DNA from: Crocodylus rhombifer
Taxonomy: Eukaryota; Chordata; Crocodylia; Crocodylidae
Assembly (NCBI GenBank): GCA_038503035.1
Contig: JAVSML010000029.1
Coordinates: 2,131,799-2,195,798, forward strand
DNA length: 64,000 nucleotides
Direction of reading: 5' to 3'
The translations under genes and the position numbers were made by a program. The notes under the pieces are model-generated. The model worked only from the letters and a program-made list of their open reading frames with translations. It had not been told where the DNA came from and searched no databases. Below are positions 43,358 through 55,400 of the stretch, piece by piece (position 1 is the stretch's first letter; every line of letters starts with the position of its first letter).

Positions 43358-44224
43358 CAGCATTTATCAACCAGTGAATCATAACCCAAAAATGAGTCAC
43401 AGGAATATTTGAAAGGGTTGTGAGGGTGTTCCCAAAAAAACCCATGAAAGCACAGGTTTCCTCTTGCAGGCTGGCAGCATTCTAGCCTGCAAGCTGCTGC
43501 TTGGGATAATTGGAGGCAGCGAGCGCATGTGCGCCTGTGTGGAGAGATGCACATAGCCAGCATAGAGCAAGGCCAGGTCATGGGAACAGCCCCAGCCGCT
43601 GGACACAGGTAAGTATGGGGAGCGAGGGGATGGACATCCAGAGGACTCTGTGGAGTCAGGGGGACATCTGTGTGTGTGTGTGTGTGTGTGCGTGCCTGCC
43701 TGCCCTGCCTGCCTGCCTGCCAGTGCTGGGGATAGTGGCCTGGTACAGGGCTGCGCCAGGGCAGGGGGAGTGTCAGGAGAAGATGCTTGGCCCTTCAAGT
43801 GGGGAAGGAGGTGGGGATGGTCCTTTGCAGTGGGGAGCTGTGTGTATGGGCCAGCAGCATGGGGCCAGAATGCATACAAGCGGGGGCCCCAACTTGTTGC
43901 TTGTACTCTGGCCCAAACAGGATTGGGGCAGCTGGGGGCCCCCTCTGGCAGGGCGGGGAGGAGGGGACTGTGGATCAGGAGTGAGGGACACCAACGTGGC
44001 CCTGGGGGCCAGGGAGCTGTGGCTTGGGGGTGAGGGGCAGCGGTAGGCTTGGGGGTGTAGCAAGGTCAGGGAGCTGTGGCTTGGGGTTGAGGGGCACCAA
44101 CAGGGCCCCGGGAGGTGAGGGAGAGGACTATGGGTCGGGCACTGGCAGTGCCAGGGTAGTGTGGGTTGGGACAAGCCATCAATCTTGGGAAATGGGTCCT
44201 GGTATGAGAAGTTGAGAACCTCTG
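43358..44224. mobile_element. hAT (Charlie-like) non-autonomous element
   Basis: The left end cagcatttatcaacc is followed by agtgaatcataacccaaaaa, a typical hAT subterminal phrase. The right end is agttgagaacctctg. Flanks ttatagag and ttctaggg match at 6 of 8. The interior holds a (TG)n at 43669-43690 and a (CCTG)n run at 43693-43722. Confidence 0.8.
43669..43722. repeat. (TG)n followed by (CCTG)n microsatellite
   Basis: Eleven TG units, then gcgtg, then about seven tetranucleotide cctg units with one interruption. Confidence 0.95.
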
Positions 44225-44329
44225 TTCTAGGGTAGAACACGTGATTTGGTAATTTGCCTTACTGTTATAAGCCGTATGTCAGATACAGGACTGGCAGTTA
44301 GGTATGCAAGTCTCTTTGTGGATATAGTT

Positions 44330-45087
44330 CAGGGGTGAGCAGTTATTTTGGCCGGAGGGCCACTTAGGGAGTTTTAGAGAGCTGTCACAGGCCAGGTCAA
44401 CACTCCCCACACCTGCCATGCTGTGTCAGCACCCCCTCACCTGCAGCAGCTCACTAAAACTTCCTAAGTGGCCCTGTGTTTGGCTGGGTGGATGGGATGA
44501 GGCTGTGGGCAGGGAATGGTATCTGGGAACAGGATGGGCAGGCAGGACCAGGGCTAGGGTTAGGATCGTGGGGCTGTGGCTGGCGCCTGGGGCAGACTCA
44601 TGATCCGGTCTCTGTATGTCTCTGCAACGGGCACTGTTTCTGCGGGCAAGGGCATGTGAGGAGCAGATCACGACTCTGCCGGGCCCCAGCCCCCTTCTGT
44701 CACTACCCTGTAATCCCGGCCCCACCCCTCCTGTCCTGATCCTGGATGCTGCTCCCTGCCTGCCTGTGCCCCCATCCCATCTGCCTAGTCACATGCCCTG
44801 CCCATGAGGGTCCCAGATGGTCTGCATGGAGACTGTGCCCATCTGCTCTGTTCAGCACCTCTGGTGGTGGGTGCTGGGGGGACAGGCTGGAGTGCCCAGG
44901 CAGCAGGACCAGGTCCAGCAGCCAGGAGCCACTGCTGCAGGGGCTGCTGGGAAATGGAGTCTGGCTGCCACACCATCCCAGCCCCCTGTGCTATGACCTG
45001 AGCTGCCCCTCATACCTGGGCTGAGTAGCCCCCCAAAATGCCTTGCCAGGTTGGACTTGCCCCCTGGCCTTATTTTGCCCATCCCTG
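44330..45087. mobile_element. hAT-like non-autonomous element, family also at 61386
   Basis: Left end caggggtgagcagttatttt and right end, inverse of cagggatgggcaaaataagg, are imperfect inverted repeats. No clear 8-bp duplication remains. The body (including ctggatgctgctccctgcct, and ctggtggtgggtgctggg) is homologous to the element starting at 61386. Confidence 0.75.
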
Positions 45088-48000
45088 ATTGGGAAGGGTT
45101 TATAACGTAAAAGTACAAGTATAAAGCAGTCATAATAACAGAATATAATGCAGTGTCACAGCCCGGTCAGTCTTGAAAGCATCATGGAGTATGTGAATTT
45201 GAGAAGTTTCTTGAAGCTTGTAAGTCTATTTATATGGATTAGTGTGGATAGAGATGACAAAATAGGGGGAATAAGAAGGGAGCTTTGTCAGAGGGAGGCC
45301 TTGGAGGGTTTGGATTAGCCTGGAGTTGTGCAAAGTTTCAGGTACAGTGAGCGAGAGTATTTTGAAATGTGAAGTGATATTTCTTGGTTTTAATGCTCTG
45401 GTTCCATCATTTGCTATTGCTTTTAAAAGGTTATGTTTGGATCCTATTTCTTTTTTCAGGAATATGTGCATTCTCTTTGGTCATGAGTTTATGCACTTCA
45501 GGAGAGAGGCAAGGATTTCTTAGGGTGGTCTCTTTTATTGGACCAACTGTGTATGCACTTCACCTACATTACCCTCTTTTTACAAACAACAGATCTGTCT
45601 TGTTTTACTTTTAATACTTCTAATTTTTTACCTTTCTTGCTGCCAGAACTCTGGCTTATTTTGGGTCATTCCAGTGCTGGCTGGTTGTAACAGTACTTTG
45701 AGGAGTTGCTGCTTTCTCTCCTGTTTGCTTTATGACCTATATTGTGCAAAATGAAGATTGAATTTTGTTGTTGTTTGTCTTGAATTACTGCTTAATTCAG
45801 GTCTTTATGTTGGCTAGCTTTGAAGTTGCAAATTGTGTACAAAATCTTGCTATTGTTATGCAAGTCAGCTAGGCTCCCATTTATCTGTGGGACACAGTCT
45901 GTTTTCTGTCTGTTATGTTCAGTTCCTGACCTGAGTGTTATGGTATATAATCTGTGCCACTTGCAGTATGGAACATCGATGCACGAGGCCTTATTTTGGT
46001 CAGTTCTCAGTTATTTTGAAGTCTGTGGCTGAGGTTTTTGGTTCTTAAAGCTTAAATTTTTAGCTGTTCCTTGTTTCTACTGTGTATACTGCTCTACAAT
46101 GCATAATCTTGAAAGGACTTTGTCAGTTATATAGGTGAATGTCAGGTTTCTCCAAATCCACTCTTGAAAAATGTGTATGTACATGACATCTGTTGAATTC
46201 ATGTAGGTCAGGAGTAGTGTGTGCACACAATTCCCCCTTACAATTATTGGTGTAATGGTTGCCATGCAGTTGGTGATTAAAGCCGTTTCATGTATTACAG
46301 CAAGGAGTTTATTAATTTCCTAATTAATATGTTTTGTTTAAATGCTGGCAGGCAATGCTTAGAAGGAACAGGATCCATTGTCAGTAGGTTTACATAACTT
46401 TTGGGAGAAAAACTGGATTTCTTAAGAGTATTAATGAACATTGTTGAAAGACTTGGGAAATTAGATTTTGTAAAGAAGATACAGGAGATTTCCCCTTAGT
46501 ATTATTTTCATATGCATTATATTGTTCTTAGTATCATTTTAAATAATAAGCTTCTCAAGCACAGAGAGGAGAGAGCAATACATTTCCAAGGCCTCAAGGC
46601 CTCTCTGCTTCAGCTCAATGGTACTTCATAGAACTCAGCAAAGAGACTGTTCTGTCACTCTTGTCACAGATCAAATGGGTTGTCTTAGCTCCTGTCCAGT
46701 GGTATAAAAGGTTTGAGTGCATCACTGAGATGCACTGTATTAGGGGCTGAGCTCTGAGGCTTTGCTAATAGGAGTTAACATTGGGTTAATGTTAAAGGTT
46801 AACCCAATGAAGTGTCAGTGTGCCTTAGTTTTAAAATTTTAAAGTAACCTATATCAGTTACCAAGGACTAGATTTTAGACTGTGGTGTTCCATGAAAAGC
46901 TATGTGCACTAAAAAAAAATAGGCAGGGAGGCCGGTTTTATGGATTATAGAACTGAGAATGGACATCTGGTTTTACTGCGTAGTTCAGCTATAGGTGTGT
47001 GGTTGGATAGTTTGCTAATATATATCCTTTCTTGGCTCCACATCTTGAGCTTCTTTCCTTCTGTTATGTTGTAACGATGAAAAATAGGGTTAGATGGAAG
47101 ACTTACAGTGGAATCTTTTTTATTCAGAAGATGCACTGCCATGAAATCACAGTGCTTAGTGCAAATTGTGTTGATCTTGTGAAAATATTTTGGAGAAAAA
47201 TAGGAGAGAGTTCTGACAAGGTTAAATTAAATTGTCTTATTTTGACATTTTTTGAAAGAATGTTTGGAAATTATTTTCTGTTTCATAAACAACCAAAAGG
47301 GTGAATGAAACACTTCAGTTAATCCAAAGCCTTTTTAAACAAAATCTTTGTGGAGACTTTTACAATTTTTAGAATTCATTCTGTTTAGAAATGAACCAAT
47401 ATTTTAGAATCCTTAACGTTTTACAAAATGTAATTTTTATCCTCTGCATAGCTCTAATAAAAAATCTGCTAATAATGGTGGGTCACTTGAATCCTATGGT
47501 GACAAGAATAGTGTTAATCCTCATTGATATGAAATAGATGAAGCAAAAAATAAATGGACTAGGCCCTAATGCTTATGGATAAAGAAGCTATTAAAGCTAC
47601 TGCTTCTGGCAAGTAGAGGCCCCCCATGCTTAACATACGGGCAAGGGAAAAAGAAAGAGGAAAAATGAAGCAGGTGTTTTTTTAAAGACCGAAATAAACG
47701 AGAGGACACTGGGGGTAGTAGTCCATGCCAAGACACTTTCAGGTTGCAGTTTAATATAGATGCCTCTTTAGAGCTGGTTGTTGAGGGAAGATTTGAAGGA
47801 AAACAAAGATTTGAAGGGTGTACAGACAGGTTTGGAAAGGGATTTCCAAACCTTCAGCATTGGACCTTACTTAAAAGTCCAACACTGACAAACATACATG
47901 TGCTATAGAAAAATAGGCCGCTAGGCAATAGATCCCAGTAAGAGTGGGGGAGGCAGAGTGTCGTTTGATCAGCTAGAAAAGATCTTGAGGGAACTTAAAG

Positions 48001-48830
48001 TTTAGGACATGAGGTTTATTTAATGGCAAAGAGGGACCTGCTTGAGGGATCTAAAAGAGAGAAGTAGCATGATTAGAGTGCCTGCCCACGAGTTGGAGTC
48101 GGTCATTAGAGTTGAGCTGAGATGGAGATTGGTAAAGTCTGAGGAGAATGTTCTATTTGCTTTTTACCATTGACAATGGCCTGGATGAGAGTTTTGAAGA
48201 TGTGGGTAGAGAGTGAAGTCTGTTTTTTGGAGATGCTATGAACTAGCAACTGACAAGATTTGAATGTGTGATCCTGAAGAGAAGCAGTGAGGCATTGTAT
48301 AATAGCTAGATAGGGTAGACAGATTGCACAGTAACTGAGAAAGTCATTTTGATTACATTTTTCTTTTATATTAAAGAATTACTGATGCTGATCCTTACTG
48401 GTATCAAAGATCAAATACAGACACGGATCACCTCTCTGAAATGTAACATTTGTATAACAAAACCTATCAAATGATGGTAGACTCATGATTCACCATAATA
48501 ATTATTAAATTCCTTTTCATGAGTCATATTTAACAAACATCTTACTGAGACTTCCTGATATAAATAGAACTTGTAATCTTGTGTAAATGGTTCAGCAGTA
48601 ACATTTACAATATGAGGAGTTCAGAAAAAACAGGATTGCACAAAATCTTTATCAGTAGTATGGATTATATATGAATTACTCTGCAATCCTGTTAAAACAT
48701 ATTCTTAACCATTTATTTTTCGGAAAAAGTACATATTAAGTTCAAACAAATGTGGACTCTTAAGACTTTTTTATGATATAAATTACTTTAAGTATGCCTA
48801 CATAGCTGTTTCACAGTCACTGTGGTTGCA
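45088..48830. other. intronic, mostly AT-rich
   Basis: No exon recognised. The stretch at about 47690-48310 looks like a degraded interspersed repeat of the old LINE type (ggcctggatgagagttttga), family not assigned. Confidence 0.4.
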
Positions 48831-49014
48831 TCCACACATGCAAGCACGTACGCTTGCAGTGGTTCAAATAGAAAAGGTACAAATTTGAGCTAAGGCTGTT
48901 TCTCTCAGAGCACGTGGCCAGACATGCACTTTGTTGTGGAGCAAATTGTGCCACTTGCGCAAATAAGCCTGCCTGGCTCCTCCGGGATCTGCCTCCAGGG
49001 GGAGCTAAAGCTTG

Positions 49015-49038
49015 GGGCCAGCACGTGTGCTGGCCCCA
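49015..49038. repeat. 11-bp-arm palindrome containing CACGTG
   Basis: ggggccagcac then gt then gtgctggcccc: perfect arms with a 2-bp centre. A TATA-like tataaaaa follows at 49043. Confidence 0.9.
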
Positions 49039-49369
49039 GCAGTATAAAAACCTGCCCTGGCAAGCAGCTCAGGGCTACTTGCCATCAGGAACTTCGGAGG
49101 CCCAGGCACTTGGTATCTGGGGACACTAGCCCCTAGTGTCATCTAGCCCGCTGAAGCAGCATCCCAGATTCACTTTTTAAAATACCCCAAAATCTACATT
49201 CTTCCGCAGTTAGAACACGTGGGGGAATTGATCAGCTGAGTGATGTTTTATTGTTATATTTACAATGTTAAAGAAATTTGGAAGCTTACCATTGTCTCTA
49301 GCATCATAATAAATAAATCCTAAATTTCTGTGTCTTAATGTTTGCTTTTGGTTTTCTTATCATATGGTG

Positions 49370-50680
49370 GGTGTGTGATGGGGGGATGTGGGGTTTGCAG
49401 GACAGGGTGGGAAGGGTGGGTGGGAGGGATATGGGTGGGGAGGATGCGAGTCAGTGTGTGGGTACGTGTGGGGGGACTGTGGGTATGGGGGCTGCTTAGG
49501 AGATATGGGTTCCCTACATGAACACCGTGTGGCCCTGGCAGCTAGGGAGTCATGGCAATGTTGGTGGCGGTGGGAGTATGGTGGCAGCAGTAAGCGGGGA
49601 GCTCTCACAGATGCTGCTAGCACTTTTGATGGTGGGGGGAGGGGTGGCGAATGCTGACCAGGGGTTGGTGACCACCTGGAGACACCGCTGGCAGTGACAG
49701 CAGTGTCCAGTGGCAATCGCTGACTGCCTGCAGACAACAACACCGGCGGGGGAGGGCAAGCAGCAACTGCCCACAGGTGCTGCTGTCAGTGTTGACAGTG
49801 CCTTTTCTGAAGGGGTGTGCCACTACGCTCAGGGGGTGCGTGTGCACCCTCTACACACCACTAATGGTCCCCTGCCCCCCACAGGGCAGAGTGCCCCACA
49901 CCCTCCCTGCAGGGTCCCAGCTCCCTCCCAGACCCCCTGCTGGTCTACAGCCCCCTGCTCATTCCCCCACTTGGTCCTCCAGCCTCCAGAGCCTGGAGAG
50001 CAGCATGAGAACAAGCAGGAGGCTGGAGAGAATAGGAGAATGAGCAGGAGGCTCATTCCCCCTCATCCGCACCCCCATTCATCCCCCCTGCTCCCCATTT
50101 GTCCCCCCAGCAGAGAAGGAACAGGAGGTTGGAGAGAGCAGGGGAATGTCTCCAACTCATTTCCAGGGGCTTGGCTCCAGCCTCCTAGTCTCTCCAGCCT
50201 CACAAGGCTGTTGGCGACCACTTGCAGATACCGCTGGCAGTGACAGCAGTGTCCAGTGGCAATTGCTGACTGGCTGCAGACAATGACACAAGGCTGGAGA
50301 CAACAGAGGAATGAGCAGGAGGCTGGAGACAACAGGGGAATGTCTCCAGCTTGTCTTCAGCGGTCCTCTCCAGCTCCTGCTCATTCTCCTGCTCCTCTCC
50401 AGCTTCCTGCTCATTCTCCTGCTCCTTTCCAGCCTCCTGAGGCTGGAGACAAGCAGGAGAATGAGCAGGGGCTGGTGACGAGCAGGAGGCTGGAGACAAG
50501 CCCCTGGAAATGAGCTGGAGATGTTCCCTTGCTCTCTCCAGCCTCCTGCTCCTTCTCCGATGCTGCTGGGAGAGCAGGTGGGGAGAGCAAAAGGGGAATT
50601 AGGGAAAGGACCAAGTGGGGCCTCCCCCAAGGTCCCCGCCCCCCTCCCCCAGCCCCCTACATACCTGGCAGAAGCTGGTT
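49370..50680. repeat. minisatellite-rich GC block
   Basis: A G-rich (ggtgggt / ggatgtgggg) stretch at 49366-49490 is followed by a block made of shuffled units around 'gagaatgagcaggaggctgg' in both orientations (50020-50515). It also contains a 78-bp direct duplication: 49667-49745 and 50212-50290 share ccgctggcagtgacagcagt and the flanking words. Long open frames here are compositional. Confidence 0.7.
50410..50465. repeat. cruciform-prone inverted repeat
   Basis: Arms ctcattctcctgct (50410-50423) and agcaggagaatgag (50452-50465) are exact inverses; inside them ccagcct and aggctgg also pair. Confidence 0.85.
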
Positions 50681-50699
50681 CCAGGTCGGTGCAGCTTGC

Positions 50700-52468
50700 A
50701 CCACTGCCTGCCCTACATGTGCATGCAGCATGCTTCAGGACTGGGGAAAGGGTCAACCACAAAGATGCTCTCGCAGGCTACCAAAGCATCTCTGTGGAGG
50801 ACTGGAGGTCTTTAATCAATTCTTCACCTCCGTTTTCTTGTGCAGGGACCGGGACTTCCCCACTGTGATGCAAGACGGACTCGAGGGGAACACTTCCAGA
50901 CCTCAGCTTGGGGAGGACTGGGTTAGAGAGCTTCTGGAGGGGCTGAATGTGTTCAAATCAGCAGGTCCAGATGCTCTCCACCCCAGGGAGTTGAGGGAGC
51001 TAGCAGGGGTTATTGCAGGGCCCTAGGCACAGCTTTATGAGCGCTCGTGGTGCTCGGGCCAGGTGCCAGATGATTGGAAGATATCCAATGTGGTCCCCAT
51101 CTTTAAAAAAGGGAGGAGGGAGGACCTGGGCAACTATAGGCCCGTCAGTCTTACCTTAATCCTAGGGAAACTCTTTGAGAAGATCATCATGGAGCACATC
51201 TGCAATGGGCTGGCCTCAGAGTGATGCTCAAAGGCAACCAGCACAGTTTCATTAGGCACAGGTCATGTCAGACCAACCTGATTGCCTTTTATGATCAGGT
51301 CACAAAAGCATTGGATGCAGGTGTTGCCGTGGATGTAGTCTTTCTGAACTTCAGGAAGGCCTTTGACACTGTCTCTGACCCCATCCTCATTAAAAAACTA
51401 GGCGACTGTGGCCTTGATGCCTACACAGTTAGATGGATTGCAGATTGGCTGAAGGGTCATACTCAGAGGGTGGTGGTGGATGGGTCATATTCGACCTGGG
51501 GGGAAGTGGGCAGTGGAGCCTCCCAGGCCTCGGTCCTTGGGCCCGCGCTGTTCAATATCTTTATCAGTGATTTGGATGACAGGGTGAAAAGCAACCTGTT
51601 TAAATTCGCTGATGATACCAAAATTTGGGGTGAGGTGAGCATGCTAGTAGGGAGGGGAAGACTGCAGAAGACCTGGATAGGTTACAGGGGTGGGCTAACA
51701 AAAACAGGATGTGTTTCAATACTGACAAGTGCAGGGTGCTGCACACTTATAGAATGGGAAACTCCCTTTTTGAGAGCACAGAGACAGAAAGGGATCTTGC
51801 AGTCATTATTGACTCCAGGATGAACATGGGCTGACACAGTGAGGTCACGGTTGGCAGGGCTAACTGGACCTTGTCGTGCATCCACAGGTGCATCTCTAGT
51901 AGGGCCAAGGAGGTGATCCTCCCCTTCTACGTGACACTAGTTAGGCCACAGCTGGAGTACTGTGTCCGGTTCTGTGTGCCCCACTTCAGGAGGGATGTGG
52001 ACAACGTTGAGAAGGGTCCAGAGGAGGTCCATCCGCATGATCCGGGGACATCAGGGCAGCCCCTACAATGAGAGACTGCGGGACCTGAACCTGTTCAGCC
52101 TTCACAATAGACAGCTGAGGGGGGACCTGGTGACTGTCTATAAACTCACTAGGGGGGACCAGAAGGGTTTGGGAGAGACCTTGTTTCCCCTAGCGCCTCC
52201 GGCATAACAAGGAATAACAGCCACAAGTTGTTGGAGAGTAGGTTTAGACTAGACATCCGAAGGCGCTACTTCATGGTCAGGGTGGCTAGGATCTGGAACC
52301 AACTTCCAAGGGAAGTGGTGCTGGCTTCTACCCTGGGGGTCTTTAAGAGGAGACTTGATGCCTACCTGGCTGGAGTCATTTAAGCCCAGTTTTTCTCCTG
52401 CTCAGGCAGGGGGTCAGACTTGAAGGTCTACAAGGTCCCTTCCGACCCAACTTCTATGATTCTATGAC
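50700..52468 (+). mobile_element. CR1 LINE, 5'-truncated, longest copy in the window
   Basis: A plus-strand CR1 from upstream of the reverse transcriptase to a true 3' end (ttctatgattctatgactg). Frames read LEGLNVFKSAGPDALHPREL, then WKISNVVPIFKKGRREDLGN and YRPVSLT, then 51221-51823 with QHSFIRHRSCQTNLIAFYDQ, FRKAFDTVS, SVLGPALFNIFISDLDD and FADDTKIWG, and finally LVRPQLEYCVRFCVPHFRRD. A stop follows GVIAGP, another precedes the second frame, and the first catalytic Asp is Asn (FLNFRKAF), so it is inactive. It runs in the same direction as TBC1D19. Confidence 0.9.
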
Positions 52469-55400
52469 TGAGCCTCTGGTTGCCTCAAGGCATGGTTTGG
52501 TTTTTTCCCCCAGTGTATTGTTTGACCATATCCAGGGATCTAACTTTGCTCCCCCGCTGCAAATTTGAAGCATGGGGAACCGTTTGTTGTTCCTGCAAGT
52601 GCCTCTTGCAGTGTCTCAAAGGGTTTTGAGATGCTGTAAGAGGCACGTGCGGGCTCATCTGATGTGCCTTGTGACTGCAGTGTACCATAGACATAGCTAA
52701 GTTAACTTTAAACAAACTTGGGCACAGGTAACAGTCCAATTGTAGCAGCACAGAGCTCAATGTAGGCTGCAAAGCATCAGGGTAAGCATTTGGGCAATTA
52801 GTCCTCATGGAGATCTATGAAAGTTCATTCTGGAGCATGATTGTTTAGTTTGATCTACATAGTTTCCATGAGGGTTGGTGCCATGGATGAGGTATATCCC
52901 ATTCTGTGATAGGCTTGGGTAGCTTCCATGGTTTGCGATGGTTTTATTGTTTTTGCTGTGTCTGTGATGCAATTCCAGGGCACTCTCTCAAAAAAATGTA
53001 TAAAGGACAGAAATACACAGTCACGGGTGAGAATACATTTTTTCCACAGAAGAGCTATTTCATCTCTGATCTCACAATCCTTGTCCTCAAGTGAAAACTA
53101 CACAGTACCTCAAAAGACGGGCCTGGGAACAAAAATTCATATTTGTACTGGGCATTAAATTAATAGATGTAATGCAGACAATAGTATTATGGCTTTTTTA
53201 AATTTAGCTGGTCCCTCTTCTTACTTCTCTGTACCTCACTGATTATAACAATTCTCTTTCATTTGGAAGATAAGGTCTTATTCTTTTACATCATTAAGCC
53301 TATTTCAGTTTCCTTTAACTAATTCTGTAGCTACTTCTGATAACTTCTCTTTGTTCCCCTGATGTACTGCCCTCTCCCACTTCTTTATGTGGGGTTAGAC
53401 AACAGTAATTGTTCTTCCTATTGTTTAGCTTAGACAGCATCTGCTTTCTTCCCAGATCAGAGGCAAACCATTTTCCCCCTATCTTTTTAGTAAAAGATAC
53501 CACCAAACAAATCTTGCTTCTAATACTTTTTCATGGAAGTTTGAGTATCTCTCTCAATTAGGGGAATAAAAGCAATTAGAACTTAACAATTTTGGTGTGT
53601 GTGTAGAACTAATTAAATCTAATAAATTAATATGCTAATAATAGTGTGAAACTAATATTCAAGTCCTGGCACTTATCCAAGAAGAAAAGTTTTTGAATAG
53701 AAACAATGGTAGACTTGTTTTCAAAGATCCTTAGTGTTTGACATTTTATGGGCTTGTCCATAGGGGCAGTTTACATTGGTGAAAACCTGGTTACATTATA
53801 TGAAAAGAGCAGTGTCCATATCATGCATTTTCTTCCATTGATTTATCTGTCAAGCTCTTACAGAATTACAATGCCTAATAGAATTGTGAGTGATTTCATG
53901 TTGAGTAGGTTCATTGCATTAATTTCTGTATGGATCGGCGTGCTCGTCCTCCAGACTTTTCACAGCACAGTGTCTTTTTTAGATGGTTCAACTGTTTACC
54001 TCCTATGACATCTACTGCATTGGGGTCACAGAGACTGGATATCACCTGGTTGAAATCTAGCATCTTGCTGGGTACTGTTATTGTACGCTTGCTCTAGAAA
54101 TCAGAGTGCCTGACAAAGTCACCTAGCTATCTTCTCTAGCTAACCATGTGTCACTGTTTTGTTTTTTTCATTTTAAATGTACGCAGGCTGAAGTTTTCAT
54201 TTGCCTTGTCCTGTTGAGTGCTGGTGCTCAGGCCTAGCACAGTGTTTAGGATGTTGCCATGATGCCATGAAGAGGGGTTGCCAAAGGATGGCATGTAGTG
54301 TTGTATCAAAAGCAAGGGTTTGAAGCTGTTATCCAAAAGGGTTCAAGGCAAAAATGGGACCTCTGGTAGTGCTCCAGTCACCTATTCACAATGCCAAGAG
54401 TTAGGCAGGATTTTGAAATGGGACGTCAACATAGACCTGCACTTTTTCTTGTTTATGGCCAATGAGTGAGGATATCAAGGAGTGCAGAAGCCACTTCCGC
54501 AAAGATGTGCCTGAAAACAAACAACTCTTTGATACACAGGACCTGAGTGACTAGAAGGTGGAGTCTTGGTTCAAGTTCTTCCTCTCTGTTTCCTGGTACC
54601 CTCTCCTATCCTTCTACTAGAGTCAGTTGTCTCCTGTTCCTCCCCCCTCTTTCCCCCCAGAAATCTCACTATACAGCAACTCCACCACTGTTGGTTTCTC
54701 AGCTGGCTGCTCCTCCTGACCAGCTCTTGGTACACTGCCCTTCTTTCCACCATGATGTGCACTCACTTGCCAGATATGCCAGATTCAGAACAGAACACCT
54801 TCTTATGGAAATGCCTTTTATTGAGAACTGAGTGTTCTACGCCTTGATTATAAAGTACATGGTGCTTTTTGATCGTACAGGAAATTAATTCAGTTCATCA
54901 ATGCATATCTGCTACCAGTACAAATCTCATCAAGCTTTTTTTTTCCTTAGAAGAACATCCATCAGGGAGGCTTTTTTATTAGCATAAATCTTAGAAATAC
55001 TTTTCTGTATCAGTAATATCTTTAATATGTGTTTTCCAATCTGCTGAAACGTAGCAATATGTAAACAACATGTAGGTAACATCCTCACAAAGTGCAGTTT
55101 ACAATGTCCCAACCATGTTCGTTTCCAGAATGCCAAATAGTGATTGCATAACAGCATTACTAGCACAGCAAACTTTAACCATGTCCCCAGGCAATATCAA
55201 ATAGAATTTTAAATACAAAAAGTCTTGTTCTTTTTGGCTAGGGAATATTGCTTTCTTCTGGTTTCTGAAGATGGGCTATGTCCTTCCAGTCTCACAGAGT
55301 AGTAGGTAGGCAGTGTCATTCTGCTAAATAGTTGCAAATGTGTATCTTCCTGGGTTCTGCCTTAGCCTTCAGTAATATGCATCTTCCTTGCTGTTTTATT

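Noticed and set aside
43510..44046. 178-codon plus-strand open frame with a Cys-Val run
   Set aside because: The Cys-Val run is the translated TG microsatellite inside a hAT element.
49710..50762. Frames of 177 and 201 codons on opposite strands
   Set aside because: Both are translations of the minisatellite block; no homology.
51221..51823. Intact 200-codon reverse transcriptase
   Set aside because: It is a piece of a 5'-truncated CR1 with stops before and after and a changed catalytic Asp.
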